Source: Arcobacter ellisii
Lineage (GTDB): Bacteria > Campylobacterota > Campylobacteria > Campylobacterales > Arcobacteraceae
Length of the DNA: 64,000 nt
Reading direction: 5' to 3'
Assembly: GCF_003544915.1 (NCBI RefSeq)
Contig: NZ_CP032097.1
Coordinates: 868,001 to 932,000 of the forward strand
Position numbers and translations under genes: made by a program
In this document: one piece after another, positions 7,443-17,222 of the stretch
Numbering within the stretch: position 1 is the first letter of the stretch
Layout of the letters: each line of letters opens with the position of its first letter
The notes under the pieces: model-generated
Told to the model about the DNA's origin: nothing
What the model saw: only the letters and a program-made list of their open reading frames with translations
Databases searched by the model: none

Positions 7443-9626
7443 CTTTTTACAAGCTTCTCTTTTTACGTTATTTAGATTACCGAAGATTCTTAAAGCATCC
7501 ATTTCAACCTCTTTAGCTCTTTTATTTAGCTCTTCATTTTTCTCTTTATTTGAATTCGCATTTACTAATTCTTGTAGATTATGATGGAATTTATTATTTA
7601 ATTCTTCTATATTTTTCATAATAGTCATATCAACTCTTTTCCCTGAATTAATATGTTTTTCACTCCATTGTTTTAATGTTTGATTTTCTTCAATTTTAAA
7701 TGATTTATAATCTCCAAGTTTCCCATAAACTTTATCTTTTGTATTTAATAAGTCAACTTTTAACAATGCTGTATCATAAACTAAATCTACATCACAAACT
7801 TTATCTAAAGAGTCTTCTAAGAATGATGCTCTTGCAGCTGCAGTTACTAATGAGTTTGACATAGCTGAAATATTTGATGCCATTGTTGATATTTGATCAG
7901 CAACTTGTGCATTTTTTTGTGTTGCTTGGTCAAGCATATTTATTGCATCATTAATTTGAATAATACCTCTTTCTTGTTCTTTTGAAGCACTTGCTACTTT
8001 ATCTATTGTTACAATTGTATTTGAGATATTTTCATTTAACTCTTTATAACCATTTATCATATTATCAGAGATATCTTTACCTTCTTTAGCTTTTTTACTT
8101 GCTAATTCAACGATATTTTTAATTTCTCTTGCAGCTTCTGCACTTCTATTTGCTAAGTTTCTTACCTCTTGAGCAACAACTGCAAATCCTTTTCCAGCTT
8201 CACCAGCAGTTGCTGCTTCAACAGCTGCATTTAAAGATAGAATATTTGTTTGGAATGCAATTTGGTCAATTACTTCAATTGCTTCATTGATTGAACTTAC
8301 TTCTTTATTTATTTCATCCATTGAAGAAGCTGTCAAATTTGCTAATTCTTGTCCATTTTTAGCAGACTTAGTTACATTTTGTGCTAATTGAGCCATTTCA
8401 ACTGTTGCTTGTGTATTTGCTTGAATTGTTGCTGTTATCTCTTCTAAAGCAGCAGCTGTCTCTTCTAATGAAGCAGCTTGTTGATTTGAAGAAGTTGAAA
8501 GATTATTTGAAGCACCAGAAAGTGTTTTTGTACTTTCATTTAAGGCATTTCCTGTGTTCATAACCATTGCTAAAATTTCAGAAGTATTATTTCCTACAAG
8601 TTTTATTCCTGAAGTTAATGAACCTAAGTTTCCATAAATTCCATCATCATTGATTACAAAATTATATTTTGATTCAGAGTAATATCTTAAAGCTTCATTT
8701 ATTTTATTAACTGTTTCATTTGTTTTTAAAATCATTGAATTTAATTTATTTTTTAAATCTTCAACATGAGGATTAGAAGCTGTTCCATTTACTTTATAAA
8801 CAAAGAAACCATTTGCTGTTTTTTCTAAAACATCACTTGCTTCTTCAATCACTTTTTCATCTTGTTTTAAACCATCTCTTACTTTATTCATATAAGAGTT
8901 AAATAGATTTGCAACTTCTCCAATTTCATCTTGTGAATCAATTTTTAATGTGATGTTAGTATCGTTTGAATTAAGTAAATTTTCAAATCCCTCTTTTAAT
9001 TTTCCAATAGGATTTGTTGCTTTTTTTACTATAAATAAAATTAAGGCAATAGTTATAAGTGACAAAATAACTGAAATTATTGAGATTTCAGTTAATAAAC
9101 TTTTTATTTTACTATCTGATTCTTCCAATGAGAAAGTTAAATCCATAACTCCTATTACATCACCTTCACTTTGATTTGCATGACACATTAAACACTCTTG
9201 TGTTGCAATCATTGGTTTCACCATTCTTAGATTATGACCATTTTCATCATCAGTTTGTAATAAAAGAGGTTTTTTAGATTCAAATGTTGCAAGGACTTTT
9301 TCATCAGTTGTATAAGGAACGTTTGAAGGATAAAGCTCCATTAAGGCTTTACTTTTTGCAACAGTTAGGTTTTTTACACCATTTATTTGTCTAGCGTCTT
9401 CTTCTGCTTTTGCAATTTGAACTGGATCTCCTGTGTTCATTGCATTTCTAAGACTTTGAAACATTGCCGCATTTAACATCTCTAAGTTTTCTTTTGTTTT
9501 TACAATTGAATCTTCAGTTACTTTGGAAGTTGTTACAAATATAACTGTTAAGCTACTTAGTGACATAAGTAGAAATAACGCCACTATAATTTTATTGCTT
9601 ATCTTTTTTGTTATTATTTCAAACAT
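7437..9626 (-). CDS. Methyl-accepting chemotaxis protein with periplasmic c-haem sensor
   Basis: 729 residues. TM1 is at about 12-32 and TM2 at 178-200. The periplasmic domain contains CLMCH (145-149), a covalent haem attachment motif, in a context ([11 protein letters not shown] before, [11 protein letters not shown] after) typical of Tll0287-like (DUF3365) sensors. A HAMP region follows, then the methyl-accepting signalling domain with the hairpin [19 protein letters not shown]. After it comes a ~115-residue tail ([31 protein letters not shown]) that looks like a CZB zinc domain with several ligands missing. Likely redox or gas taxis. Monocistronic. Confidence 0.9.
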   Translation of the reverse strand: MFEIITKKISNKIIVALFLLMSLSSLTVIFVTTSKVTEDSIVKTKENLEMLNAAMFQSLRNAMNTGDPVQIAKAEEDARQINGVKNLTVAKSKALMELYPSNVPYTTDEKVLATFESKKPLLLQTDDENGHNLRMVKPMIATQECLMCHANQSEGDVIGVMDLTFSLEESDSKIKSLLTEISIISVILSLITIALILFIVKKATNPIGKLKEGFENLLNSNDTNITLKIDSQDEIGEVANLFNSYMNKVRDGLKQDEKVIEEASDVLEKTANGFFVYKVNGTASNPHVEDLKNKLNSMILKTNETVNKINEALRYYSESKYNFVINDDGIYGNLGSLTSGIKLVGNNTSEILAMVMNTGNALNESTKTLSGASNNLSTSSNQQAASLEETAAALEEITATIQANTQATVEMAQLAQNVTKSAKNGQELANLTASSMDEINKEVSSINEAIEVIDQIAFQTNILSLNAAVEAATAGEAGKGFAVVAQEVRNLANRSAEAAREIKNIVELASKKAKEGKDISDNMINGYKELNENISNTIVTIDKVASASKEQERGIIQINDAINMLDQATQKNAQVADQISTMASNISAMSNSLVTAAARASFLEDSLDKVCDVDLVYDTALLKVDLLNTKDKVYGKLGDYKSFKIEENQTLKQWSEKHINSGKRVDMTIMKNIEELNNKFHHNLQELVNANSNKEKNEELNKRAKEVEMDALRIFGNLNNVKREACKKK

Positions 9627-9722
9627 AATACTAGCCTTTTTGTTTAAGTGTAATTATTATATAATGAAGTTTATTTATTAAATATTAAAATTTAAAATTT
9701 TATTTATACAAAGAGTAAGATA

Positions 9723-10286
9723 ATGATTGTAGGGCTTATAGGAAAAATAATAAAGAAAGAACCGACGTTATTAAATGTAAATGTAAACGGAATTATTTAT
9801 GAAGTTTTTGTTTCAGTTAATTGTAGTTCAAAAATTATTTCTGATGATGTTAAATTAGAAATAACACATATTATTAGAGAAGATTCTCAATCTTTATATG
9901 GTTTTTTAGATTCAAATGAAAAAAAGCTTTTTGATACAGTGATTAAAATAAATGGAGTTGGTCCTAAAGTTGCCCTTGCTATTTGTTCTACTTTTACACC
10001 AACTTCATTTGCACAAATAGTGAATGAAAATGATGTTTCAATGTTAAAAAGAGTTCCTGGAATTGGACCTAAAGGTGCAAGTAGAATTTTAGTTGAATTA
10101 TCTGGATTTATTGTTGATAATCACGAAAACAGTGATGACTCAACTTTATCTTCATCTTTTGAAGCAGCTCTTGCTTTAGAATCATTAGGATTTAAAAAAG
10201 ATGTTATTTCAAAAGTTTTAAAAACTTGTGTAAGTGGAAATACAAGTGATTTAGTAAAAGAAGCGTTAAAAAAATTACAAAAATAA
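9723..10286 (+). CDS. ruvA: Holliday junction branch migration protein RuvA
   Basis: 187 residues. RuvA tetramers bind four-way junctions and guide RuvB. The OB-fold domain starts [28 protein letters not shown]. The helix-hairpin-helix pair is [14 protein letters not shown] and [16 protein letters not shown], and the C-terminal RuvB-contacting domain is [14 protein letters not shown]. It begins the ruvA-ddl-hydrolase-murF-HIT run, 21 bases before ddl; this order matches C. jejuni. Confidence 0.95.
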   Translation: MIVGLIGKIIKKEPTLLNVNVNGIIYEVFVSVNCSSKIISDDVKLEITHIIREDSQSLYGFLDSNEKKLFDTVIKINGVGPKVALAICSTFTPTSFAQIVNENDVSMLKRVPGIGPKGASRILVELSGFIVDNHENSDDSTLSSSFEAALALESLGFKKDVISKVLKTCVSGNTSDLVKEALKKLQK

Positions 10287-10307
10287 TAATCTATTAAAAG
10301 GAATTTA

Positions 10308-11348
10308 ATGAAAGTAGCTATAGTTTTTGGTGGTGTAAGTTTTGAGCACGAAATTTCAATCGTAAGTTCAATTGCAATGAAAGATGTTTTAAAAGATGAG
10401 TTAATTTATTTATTTTTAGATTCTTCAAGAGATATGTACCATATTCCAACAGATATTATTAAATCAAAACTATTTAGTTCAGGTGATTATAAAAAATTTG
10501 AAAAAGTTTATTTCCAAAAGGGTGGTTTTTATAAAAAAGGTGGACTATTCTCAAAAGATAAAACTATTGATTTTGATGTTGTTTTAAATCTTTCACATGG
10601 TGGAGATGGTGAAGATGGAATTTTATCTTCAGTTTTAGATTTTTACTCAATTCCTTTTATTGCACCAAGAACAGAAGCTTGTGTTATTAGTTCAAATAAA
10701 TTTTTAACAAAAGGTTATGCTTCAAGTGTTGGAGTTAATACTTTAGATTACAAATATTACACAAAAGGTGATAAGGTTGTAGTTGAAAGTTTTCCAGTTA
10801 TCTTAAAACCTGTAAAACTTGGAAGTTCAATTGGTGTTTCAATTGTTAAATCTCAAGAAGAGTTAGAATATGCACTTGATGTTGCTTATGAATTTGACAA
10901 TGCAGTTATTATTGAGCCGTTTATTAGTGGAGTTAAAGAGTATAATTTAGCTGGAACAAAAGTAAATGGAGAATTTAAATTCTCAATTATTGAAGAACCA
11001 CAAAAAGCAGAATTTTTAGATTTTGATAAAAAATATTTAGATTTTTCAAGAACTTCAAAAGCAAAAGAGGTTGATTTAGGTGAAAAATTAAATGAAGAGA
11101 TAAAAGAATCATTTAGAAGACTTTATAATAATTTATTTGAAGGCTCAATCATTAGATGTGATTTTTTTGTTGTAAATGATACAGTTTATTTAAATGAAAT
11201 AAATTCAATTCCAGGATCAATGGCAAATTATTTATTTGAAGATTTTGCTACTTTATTTAATCAAGTTGCAAATAATTTACCAAGAAAAAAACATATTCCA
11301 ATAACTTATGAATATGTAAATAAAATTCATGCGAGCAAGGGAAAATAA
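10308..11348 (+). CDS. ddl: D-alanine--D-alanine ligase
   Basis: 346 residues, ATP-grasp fold. It joins two D-alanines for the peptidoglycan stem. Motifs: GGVSFEHEISIVS at the N-terminus, LNLSHGGDGEDG, the ATP-binding FPVILKPVKLGSSIGVSIV, and the metal-binding end FFVVNDTVYLNEINSIPGSM. AAGGAA lies before the ATG. The partner MurF is two genes downstream, and alanine racemase lies elsewhere in the window at about 40 kb. Confidence 0.95.
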   Translation: MKVAIVFGGVSFEHEISIVSSIAMKDVLKDELIYLFLDSSRDMYHIPTDIIKSKLFSSGDYKKFEKVYFQKGGFYKKGGLFSKDKTIDFDVVLNLSHGGDGEDGILSSVLDFYSIPFIAPRTEACVISSNKFLTKGYASSVGVNTLDYKYYTKGDKVVVESFPVILKPVKLGSSIGVSIVKSQEELEYALDVAYEFDNAVIIEPFISGVKEYNLAGTKVNGEFKFSIIEEPQKAEFLDFDKKYLDFSRTSKAKEVDLGEKLNEEIKESFRRLYNNLFEGSIIRCDFFVVNDTVYLNEINSIPGSMANYLFEDFATLFNQVANNLPRKKHIPITYEYVNKIHASKGK

Positions 11349-11351
11349 ACT

Positions 11352-12071
11352 TTGGCAACAAAAAGTTTAACTATAAATAATAAATTTTTTGAAATTTCAT
11401 ATGAAATTGTAAATCCAATGGCAACAAAAGATATAGTTTTTTTGCATGGTTGGGGCTCAAATAAAGATATAATGAAAAATGTTTTTTCATCGTATCTTAA
11501 AAATTTTAGACATGTTTATATAGATTTGCCAGGATTTGGTAAAAGTAAAAATGAATATGTTTTAACTACAAATGATTATGTAAAAATTACAGAAGAGTTA
11601 TTAAAGCTTTTAAACTCTTCAAAAGATATTATAGTTGGACACTCTTATGGAGGTAAAGTTGCTACTTTACTTAATCCAAAAAATCTTGTACTTTTAAGTA
11701 GTGCAGGAATTTTAGAAGAAAAATCTTTAGATGTTAAAATAAAAATTCTTTTTGCAAAAATTTTTAATTTTTTAGGATTAAAAAATATTACTAAAAGATT
11801 TAGAAGTAAAGATGTAGATACTATGAGTGAAAATATGTATGCAACATTTAAAAATGTTGTAAATGAAGATTTTTCATCAAACTTTTCAAACTTTCAAAAT
11901 AATGCATTAATATTTTGGGGAGATAAAGATAGTGCTACATCTTTGGAATCAGGTAAAAAAATATCAAATTTAATAAAAAAATCAACATTTATATCTTATG
12001 ATGGCGACCATTACTTCTTTGCTAAAAATGCAAAAGATATTTGTGAGAGAATAGAAAATGGAATATGTTAA
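11352..12071 (+). CDS. Alpha/beta hydrolase
   Basis: 239 residues, starting at TTG with AAGGG 9 bases before it. Alpha/beta hydrolase features: oxyanion-hole segment LHGWGSN (31-37), nucleophile elbow GHSYGG with Ser98, acid at WGDKDSA, and histidine at DGDHYFF. Substrate unknown. Its place between ddl and murF is conserved in campylobacteria, hinting at an envelope-related role, but that is inference. The 3' end overlaps murF by 14 bases. Confidence 0.85.
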   Translation: MATKSLTINNKFFEISYEIVNPMATKDIVFLHGWGSNKDIMKNVFSSYLKNFRHVYIDLPGFGKSKNEYVLTTNDYVKITEELLKLLNSSKDIIVGHSYGGKVATLLNPKNLVLLSSAGILEEKSLDVKIKILFAKIFNFLGLKNITKRFRSKDVDTMSENMYATFKNVVNEDFSSNFSNFQNNALIFWGDKDSATSLESGKKISNLIKKSTFISYDGDHYFFAKNAKDICERIENGIC

Positions 12072-13494
12072 TATAATTACACACATAATATTGATTATGG
12101 CTTTAGGTTGGTATTTAATTACTAATCTTCAATGGTATAACTATAAGTTAGAAAGAGTTGTTTTAAAACACCATAAATGGCAATGGCATATAACTTATTT
12201 TGTCTCTCCAATTGTTCTATTTTATATAATTCCTGAACCTTATTTTGCTATTTATTTTGTACTTGTATATATGACAAGTTTTGTATTATGGAATAAAAAG
12301 CTTGATAAACCTTTAGTTTTAACTGCACGAGTTAAGAGATTTTTAGCAATTTTACTATTTACAACATTTGCTACAACAGCTCTTTGTTTATCAAATCCTG
12401 AATGTACAAATACATTTATTTTTGTTCCATTGCTTTTAGCATATGCAATTTCAACAGTTTTAGAAAAAATCTTTTTTATCTCTTTTAAGCATAAAGGGAA
12501 ACAAAGACTTCAAAGTATTCCAGCTCTTAAAACAATAGCAATTACAGCATCTTTTGGAAAAACATCAATCAAAAACTATCTTTATCATGTTTTAAAAAAC
12601 AAATATAAAGTTTATAAAACACCAAGAAGTGTAAACACAATAGCTGGAATAGTTTTAGATGTAAATAGAGATATTCCACTAGATACACAAATATATATAG
12701 CAGAAGCAGGTGCTAGAGTAAAAGGGGATATTGAAGAAATTGCAATGTTTTTAGAACCTCAAATTTGTATTATAGGAAGTGTTGGAGAACAACATATTGA
12801 GTATTTTAAAACTTTAGACAATATTATTCATACTAAAATGGAACTTTTAAAATCACCAAAAATGAAAATGGGATTTGTTCACGAAAGTGTTCCTATTAAA
12901 GATTATCCAACAATTACAAAATTTCCAAATAATTTAAAAATTACAAAAAGCAATTTAGATGGTATTTGGTTTGATGTTGAAGTTGCTGGAAAAATAGAAA
13001 ATTTCCATGCTCCAATTTTAGGAAGTTTTAATGCTATAAATCTAACGGCTGTTATTTTAGTAGCACATTATTTAGGTATGACTATTCCTGAAATTAAAGT
13101 TTCACTGATGAGTTTACCTCAAGTAGAACATAGACTTCAAAAAATAGAAGCAAATGGAAAAGTTATTATTGATGACTCGTTCAATGGAAATTTAGAAGGA
13201 ATGTTAGAAGCTATAAATATTTGTTCAAACCATAAAGGAAGAAAAGTTATTATCACTCCTGGACTTGTTGAATCAACAGATGAAGCAAATATTCTTTTAG
13301 CAAAAACAATAAATGAAAATTTTGATTTTGTAATTTTAACAGGAAGTTTAAATACTCATTTATTTGTAGCAAACATAAATAAAGAAAAAGTATTAATTTT
13401 AAAAGATAAATCAGAGATGGAAGTAACTTTAGCAAAAACAACTAGAGTAGGTGATTTGATTTTATTTGCTAATGATGCTCCAAACTTTATATAA
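12058..13494 (+). CDS. murF: UDP-MurNAc-tripeptide--D-Ala-D-Ala ligase (membrane-anchored MurF)
   Basis: 478 residues. MurF adds D-Ala-D-Ala to the UDP-MurNAc peptide. The Mur ligase core begins at about 157, with the P-loop ASFGKTSIK (Ser170 in place of the common Thr), then PRSVNTIAGIVLDVNRDI, EAGARVKGDI, and the C-terminal domain with VEHRLQKIEANGKVIIDDSFNGN. In place of the usual soluble N-terminal domain there are about 150 residues with several hydrophobic segments (5-21, 46-78, 94-140). This form is also found in Campylobacter. Translation is probably coupled to the preceding gene by overlap. Confidence 0.88.
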   Translation: MEYVNIITHIILIMALGWYLITNLQWYNYKLERVVLKHHKWQWHITYFVSPIVLFYIIPEPYFAIYFVLVYMTSFVLWNKKLDKPLVLTARVKRFLAILLFTTFATTALCLSNPECTNTFIFVPLLLAYAISTVLEKIFFISFKHKGKQRLQSIPALKTIAITASFGKTSIKNYLYHVLKNKYKVYKTPRSVNTIAGIVLDVNRDIPLDTQIYIAEAGARVKGDIEEIAMFLEPQICIIGSVGEQHIEYFKTLDNIIHTKMELLKSPKMKMGFVHESVPIKDYPTITKFPNNLKITKSNLDGIWFDVEVAGKIENFHAPILGSFNAINLTAVILVAHYLGMTIPEIKVSLMSLPQVEHRLQKIEANGKVIIDDSFNGNLEGMLEAINICSNHKGRKVIITPGLVESTDEANILLAKTINENFDFVILTGSLNTHLFVANINKEKVLILKDKSEMEVTLAKTTRVGDLILFANDAPNFI

Positions 13495-13512
13495 GTAAAA
13501 ATAGGAAATAAA

Positions 13513-14001
13513 ATGGAACATTTATATGCACCTTGGCGATATGATTATGTAAGTGAAGAAAAAATTGAAGGTTGCGTTTTTTGTCACATAACAAATAATA
13601 TTGAAAATGACAAACTACAAGTTTTATTCAAAGATGAATATTGTTATGTAGTTATGAACAAATTTCCATATAGTCCAGGTCATATGATGGTTGTTCCATA
13701 TTTTCATACTTCAAATTTAGAAGATTTAGAAGAGGTTGTTTGGACTCAAATGAGTAAAAGAGTTAGACAAGGTGTTAAACTTCTAAAAGATATTATGCCA
13801 TGCGAAGGTGTGAATATTGGAATGAATTTAGGTAAAGCAGCAGGTGCTGGAATTGAACAACATGTTCATTATCATATGTTACCAAGATGGCTTGGAGATA
13901 CAAATTTTATAAGTTCTATAGGTGGAACAAGAGTTTATCCAGCAAATTTTGAAAATATTTTTAATAAATTAAAATTGAATGCTCCTAAATACTTTATTTA
14001 A
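13513..14001 (+). CDS. HIT family nucleotide hydrolase/transferase
   Basis: 162 residues. The start MEHLYAPWRYDYV and Cys21-x-x-Cys24 resemble the Ap4A phosphorylase-like branch. The histidine triad HVHYHMLPRW (117-126) has the nucleophile at His119. Members hydrolyse or transfer nucleotidyl groups; the physiological substrate is not deducible. AGGAAA precedes the ATG and it is the last gene of the ruvA-murF run, 18 bases after murF. Confidence 0.9.
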   Translation: MEHLYAPWRYDYVSEEKIEGCVFCHITNNIENDKLQVLFKDEYCYVVMNKFPYSPGHMMVVPYFHTSNLEDLEEVVWTQMSKRVRQGVKLLKDIMPCEGVNIGMNLGKAAGAGIEQHVHYHMLPRWLGDTNFISSIGGTRVYPANFENIFNKLKLNAPKYFI

Positions 14002-14091
14002 AATATAAATAAAAAAGCTACAATCCAATAAAATAACAAAAATTTTTATAATAAAAGAGTAAAATAACCGAAAAATAATTTAGGAGAACTC

Positions 14092-15309
14092 TTGAAAAAT
14101 TTTATTAAAAATTTTTACTCAAATAATTTTGTCTACAAAGGTAAAGAAAAACTTTCAAAATTAACGATTTTTGCACTTATAATTTTAAATATTTTTATTC
14201 TTTCAACTCTTTATCAAGGAATAGATTTTCAAACAAGAGTTTTAAATAATCCAAATACAAAGTTTCCTTATGATTGTAGAGATGTATTAAATTACACTTC
14301 AAGTATAGATGATTTTAACAGCTATTTATATAATAACTATAACTATAATACAAAATATCAAAATATTAAAGATTTAGAAGTAGATAAAAGATGTAATCTA
14401 ATTACAGAAAAAATTGAAATAATAAAAAACAATATTGATATAAAAAGTTTAAAACAACAAAATGAAGAATTAAATAATAAATTATATGAAATAAATAGTC
14501 AAATAACATATTTAGAAGAAAACTACAATACAATTTTATTTGAAAAAATGAGTAACCAAAATAATAGTAAGTCTATTGTAAAAGGTGAACTAACAGCAGA
14601 AAATGTAAAAGAAAAATATGAAACATTTAAAAAAGAGTTAGAAGAAATAAATAGACAAAAAATTGATTTAGAGAATATATTTAAAGAATCAAATTTTGTA
14701 AAAGATTTACTTTCTTATTTAGACACCAATAAAGAAACAATACTTGAAGATATTAAAAAAAGTGAAAAGTTTTATTCTATAAAGTATGAATTAGTAATAT
14801 TATTATTTTTAGTTCCATTAGTAGTTGTATTCTTTTATTTGATGAGAAATTATTTACAAAAAGATAGATATATTTTATATATTATTTTTAAGAATATATT
14901 AGTTGTAACATTAATCCCAACAGTAATCTCTTTTCTTAGTTTAATAAATATTTTTATTCCAAAAATATTTATTGAAAAAGTTTTGATGTTTTTTTATAGT
15001 TTAGAAATACCTTTTATAGTTTATTATTTAGCTATTGCAATTGCTATTTTGATATTTATTTTTATAATAATCAAAATACAAAAAAGATTTAAAGAAGATA
15101 ATGAAAAATTAAAAAATAACAATATATCAATAGTTGATGCCTATAATAAAAATATTTGTATAAAGTGTGGAAATAGAGTAGATTTTAATATTATGAATTA
15201 TTGTCCTTGTTGTCAAAATCAACTAAAAATTGAGTGTAAAAATTGCCATACAAATACTATAAAAAGCTTAGATTTTTGCTCTAATTGTGGTTCAAATATA
15301 AAAGAATAA
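14092..15309 (+). CDS. Membrane protein with coiled coil and C-terminal double zinc ribbon, unknown
   Basis: 405 residues, starting at TTG with AGGAGAA 4-5 bases upstream. Predicted order by eye: TM1 at 22-41, a long coiled coil (about 105-205) that should be outside the cytoplasm if topology is simple, then three hydrophobic segments (about 225-250, 260-290, 300-328). A cysteine-rich tail with CIKCG, CPCC, CKNC and CSNCG pairs forms a likely double zinc ribbon. I do not recognise the family. It stands alone, ending in a bidirectional terminator shared with the DadA-like gene. Confidence 0.75.
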   Translation: MKNFIKNFYSNNFVYKGKEKLSKLTIFALIILNIFILSTLYQGIDFQTRVLNNPNTKFPYDCRDVLNYTSSIDDFNSYLYNNYNYNTKYQNIKDLEVDKRCNLITEKIEIIKNNIDIKSLKQQNEELNNKLYEINSQITYLEENYNTILFEKMSNQNNSKSIVKGELTAENVKEKYETFKKELEEINRQKIDLENIFKESNFVKDLLSYLDTNKETILEDIKKSEKFYSIKYELVILLFLVPLVVVFFYLMRNYLQKDRYILYIIFKNILVVTLIPTVISFLSLINIFIPKIFIEKVLMFFYSLEIPFIVYYLAIAIAILIFIFIIIKIQKRFKEDNEKLKNNNISIVDAYNKNICIKCGNRVDFNIMNYCPCCQNQLKIECKNCHTNTIKSLDFCSNCGSNIKE

Positions 15310-15334
15310 ATGTAGGAAATAACCTACATTTATT
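15305..15334. terminator. Bidirectional terminator
   Basis: A 12-bp perfect stem (15305-15316 with 15323-15334, loop AAATAA), between two convergent genes and overlapping both stop codons. Confidence 0.75.
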
Positions 15335-16583
15335 AATATTTTCCTTGATAAAAACCAGAAAATAATAAAATATCATCACTATTTTTATTCTCTAAATCAT
15401 TTACAATCAAATCTTTTAATATAGAAGCTAGTGCTGGACCAAAAGTCATTCCTAGCCAACCTAATCCCATACCATAAATCAAGTTTTTATATTTTTCATC
15501 TCTTCCAATAAGTGGCATATCATTAGGTGTTAAAGGTCTAAATCCAGTCCATTCAACAATATCTTCCATTATAAAAGGAACAGTATATTTTTTGAAGTTT
15601 TCTTTTATACTTTCTATTTGTTTTTTTACTATTTGATGATTTGTTGAACCAATTTCTAATTTTGATGTAATTCTTACATCATCACGTCTTGGTGTCATAA
15701 CAATAAATAAATCAGAAAATAGTGTAGATGTAACTGGTTGCAATTCTTTAGGCATTTTAAAAGTAATACTATATCCTTTTGCAGGCGTCATCACTAGATT
15801 TTGATTTACTTTATCTGCTAAAAGTGTTTGATACCCTGTTGATATTACATATGTATCTGCTTCATAAGTATTTAGAGCTGAACTAATAGATTCAATTTTT
15901 GAATCTGAATATTTGATATGTGAAATTCTTTCATTTAAAATAAATTCAGCACCATTTTCTTTTAAATATCTTTTTAGTTCTAACATTGTTCTTTTTGGGT
16001 CAAAGTGAGTATTTCTTTTAAAATGAATAGCTCCTTTCACATCATTTGTAATACAAGGTATAAATTCTTTTATTTTGTTTTTTTCTATTATTTCAAAAAC
16101 ATCATCATTTTTTATTGCATAATCAAGTAATTTTTTATCATAACTTTTTTGTTCAGTAAAAACAGACAACATTCCACGTCTTTGAAAATCTAAATCTAAA
16201 CCATCAATATTTTGCATTTTTTCATAAGCATCATTTGATATGTGACCATATTTCTCAAATAAAGCTAAAGTTCTTTTTAGTCTATCTTTATTTGCACTAT
16301 TTACAAATTTCCATAACCATTTATATATTTTTGTATCTAAAGTAGGATGTATATTTACAGGTGATTCACCTTTTATCATGAGTTTTAATGTATTAAAAAC
16401 AATCCCTGGATTGGCAAGTGGTCCTTTATCAAACGCAGATAATAAACCAGCATTTCCAAAAGAGGTTGAATCTGTAATATCATTTTCATCTATAATTGTA
16501 ACTTTTCTACCTGCTTTAAGAAGTTCGTATGCAGTAGTTAAACCCATAATTCCTGCACCAATTATTATAATATCTCGTTTCAT
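15333..16583 (-). CDS. dadA: FAD-dependent D-amino acid dehydrogenase (DadA-like)
   Basis: 416 residues. The N-terminal Rossmann motif IIGAGIMGLTTAYEL binds FAD, followed by STSFGNAGLLS, which is close to the DadA pattern (S-x-A-N-A-G). The C-terminal block EWTGFRPLTPNDMPLIGR and GLGWLGMTFGPA are typical of the DAO family. DadA oxidises D-amino acids, mainly D-alanine, passing electrons to the respiratory chain. Substrate is inferred; D-hydroxyproline dehydrogenase and related enzymes have similar sequence. GGAG precedes the ATG. No racemase is adjacent. Confidence 0.75.
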   Translation of the reverse strand: MKRDIIIIGAGIMGLTTAYELLKAGRKVTIIDENDITDSTSFGNAGLLSAFDKGPLANPGIVFNTLKLMIKGESPVNIHPTLDTKIYKWLWKFVNSANKDRLKRTLALFEKYGHISNDAYEKMQNIDGLDLDFQRRGMLSVFTEQKSYDKKLLDYAIKNDDVFEIIEKNKIKEFIPCITNDVKGAIHFKRNTHFDPKRTMLELKRYLKENGAEFILNERISHIKYSDSKIESISSALNTYEADTYVISTGYQTLLADKVNQNLVMTPAKGYSITFKMPKELQPVTSTLFSDLFIVMTPRRDDVRITSKLEIGSTNHQIVKKQIESIKENFKKYTVPFIMEDIVEWTGFRPLTPNDMPLIGRDEKYKNLIYGMGLGWLGMTFGPALASILKDLIVNDLENKNSDDILLFSGFYQGKY

Positions 16584-16796
16584 TTATCAACTCCTTATTG
16601 AAGAAAAACTAAAAAATAATATACAATATTTATTCCTAAATAGTGATAATGTAAATCATAATAAAATTTTAAATTAGTCTATTTCATAGATAATTCTATT
16701 TCTTAAAAAAAACTTACCATAGTATCATAATTGATAATATATTCCTTTTAAAAAGGAAATAAAATTAATAAATTTATTTGATAAAGCCCATAATAC

Positions 16797-16825
16797 TTGA
16801 CATTTAACTTCAATTAAGTTATAAT
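16797..16825 (+). promoter_or_regulatory. Consensus sigma-70 promoter of the S10 operon
   Basis: TTGACA at 16797-16802, a 17-base spacer, and TATAAT at 16820-16825. Both hexamers and the spacing match consensus exactly, which is unusual in this phylum and fits the high expression of ribosomal proteins. Confidence 0.88.
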
Positions 16826-16843
16826 CCGCGTCCACTAAATGTG

Positions 16844-16870
16844 GTTAGGGTGCATTTTTGCACATCTAAC
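16844..16870 (+). promoter_or_regulatory. 5' leader hairpin of the S10 operon
   Basis: GTTAG (16844-16848) pairs with CTAAC (16866-16870), and GTGCA (16850-16854) with TGCAC (16859-16863), loop TTTT, with a small internal loop. It lies between the predicted transcription start and the rpsJ ribosome site. It may be an autoregulatory target for a ribosomal protein, as L4 is in E. coli, but no such binding is shown here. Confidence 0.5.
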
Positions 16871-16891
16871 GAGTTCTTTAAAGGAAAATTA

Positions 16892-17206
16892 ATGGAAAAA
16901 ATCAGATTAAAGCTTAAAGCTTATGATCACAGAGTTTTAGACAGAAGTGTTGCTTCAATTGTTGAAGCTGTAAAAAGAACTGGTGCTGATTTGAGAGGTC
17001 CAATCCCTCTTCCTACAAAAATCAGAAGATATACAGTTATTAAAGGTCCTCACGTAAATAAGGATTCAAGAGAGCAATTTGAAATCAGAGTTCACTCAAG
17101 AATTATTGATATCATTGCAGCGACTCCTGATACTGTAGATTCACTAATGAAACTTGACTTAGCTCCTGAAGTTGATGTTGAAGTAAGATCTATGGGTCAA
17201 GAATAA
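16892..17206 (+). CDS. rpsJ: 30S ribosomal protein S10
   Basis: 104 residues from the ATG at 16892, which follows AAGGAAAA. A longer in-frame extension from a GTG at 16841 would run through the leader hairpin and is not conserved in S10. Sequence [19 protein letters not shown] and [14 protein letters not shown] are typical. S10 is a 30S head protein and also NusE in antitermination. First gene of the operon. Confidence 0.97.
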   Translation: MEKIRLKLKAYDHRVLDRSVASIVEAVKRTGADLRGPIPLPTKIRRYTVIKGPHVNKDSREQFEIRVHSRIIDIIAATPDTVDSLMKLDLAPEVDVEVRSMGQE

Positions 17207-17222
17207 GAGAAAGGGTGACAAG

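Larger units (their letters stand above)
16584..16891. other. Intergenic region between dadA-like gene and S10 operon
   Basis: 308 bases with no credible gene. It contains divergent promoters, a near-perfect inverted repeat at 16742-16758, the consensus S10 promoter at 16797-16825, and a leader hairpin at 16844-16870. Confidence 0.7.

Noticed and set aside
16742-16758. Inverted repeat TTCCTTTT/AAAAGGAA upstream of the S10 promoter
   Set aside because: Short and in AT-rich DNA; no clear relation to a promoter, so no operator is claimed.
16841-16891. Longer rpsJ from the GTG at 16841
   Set aside because: The added residues run through the leader hairpin, are not found in S10, and the ATG at 16892 has a good ribosome site.
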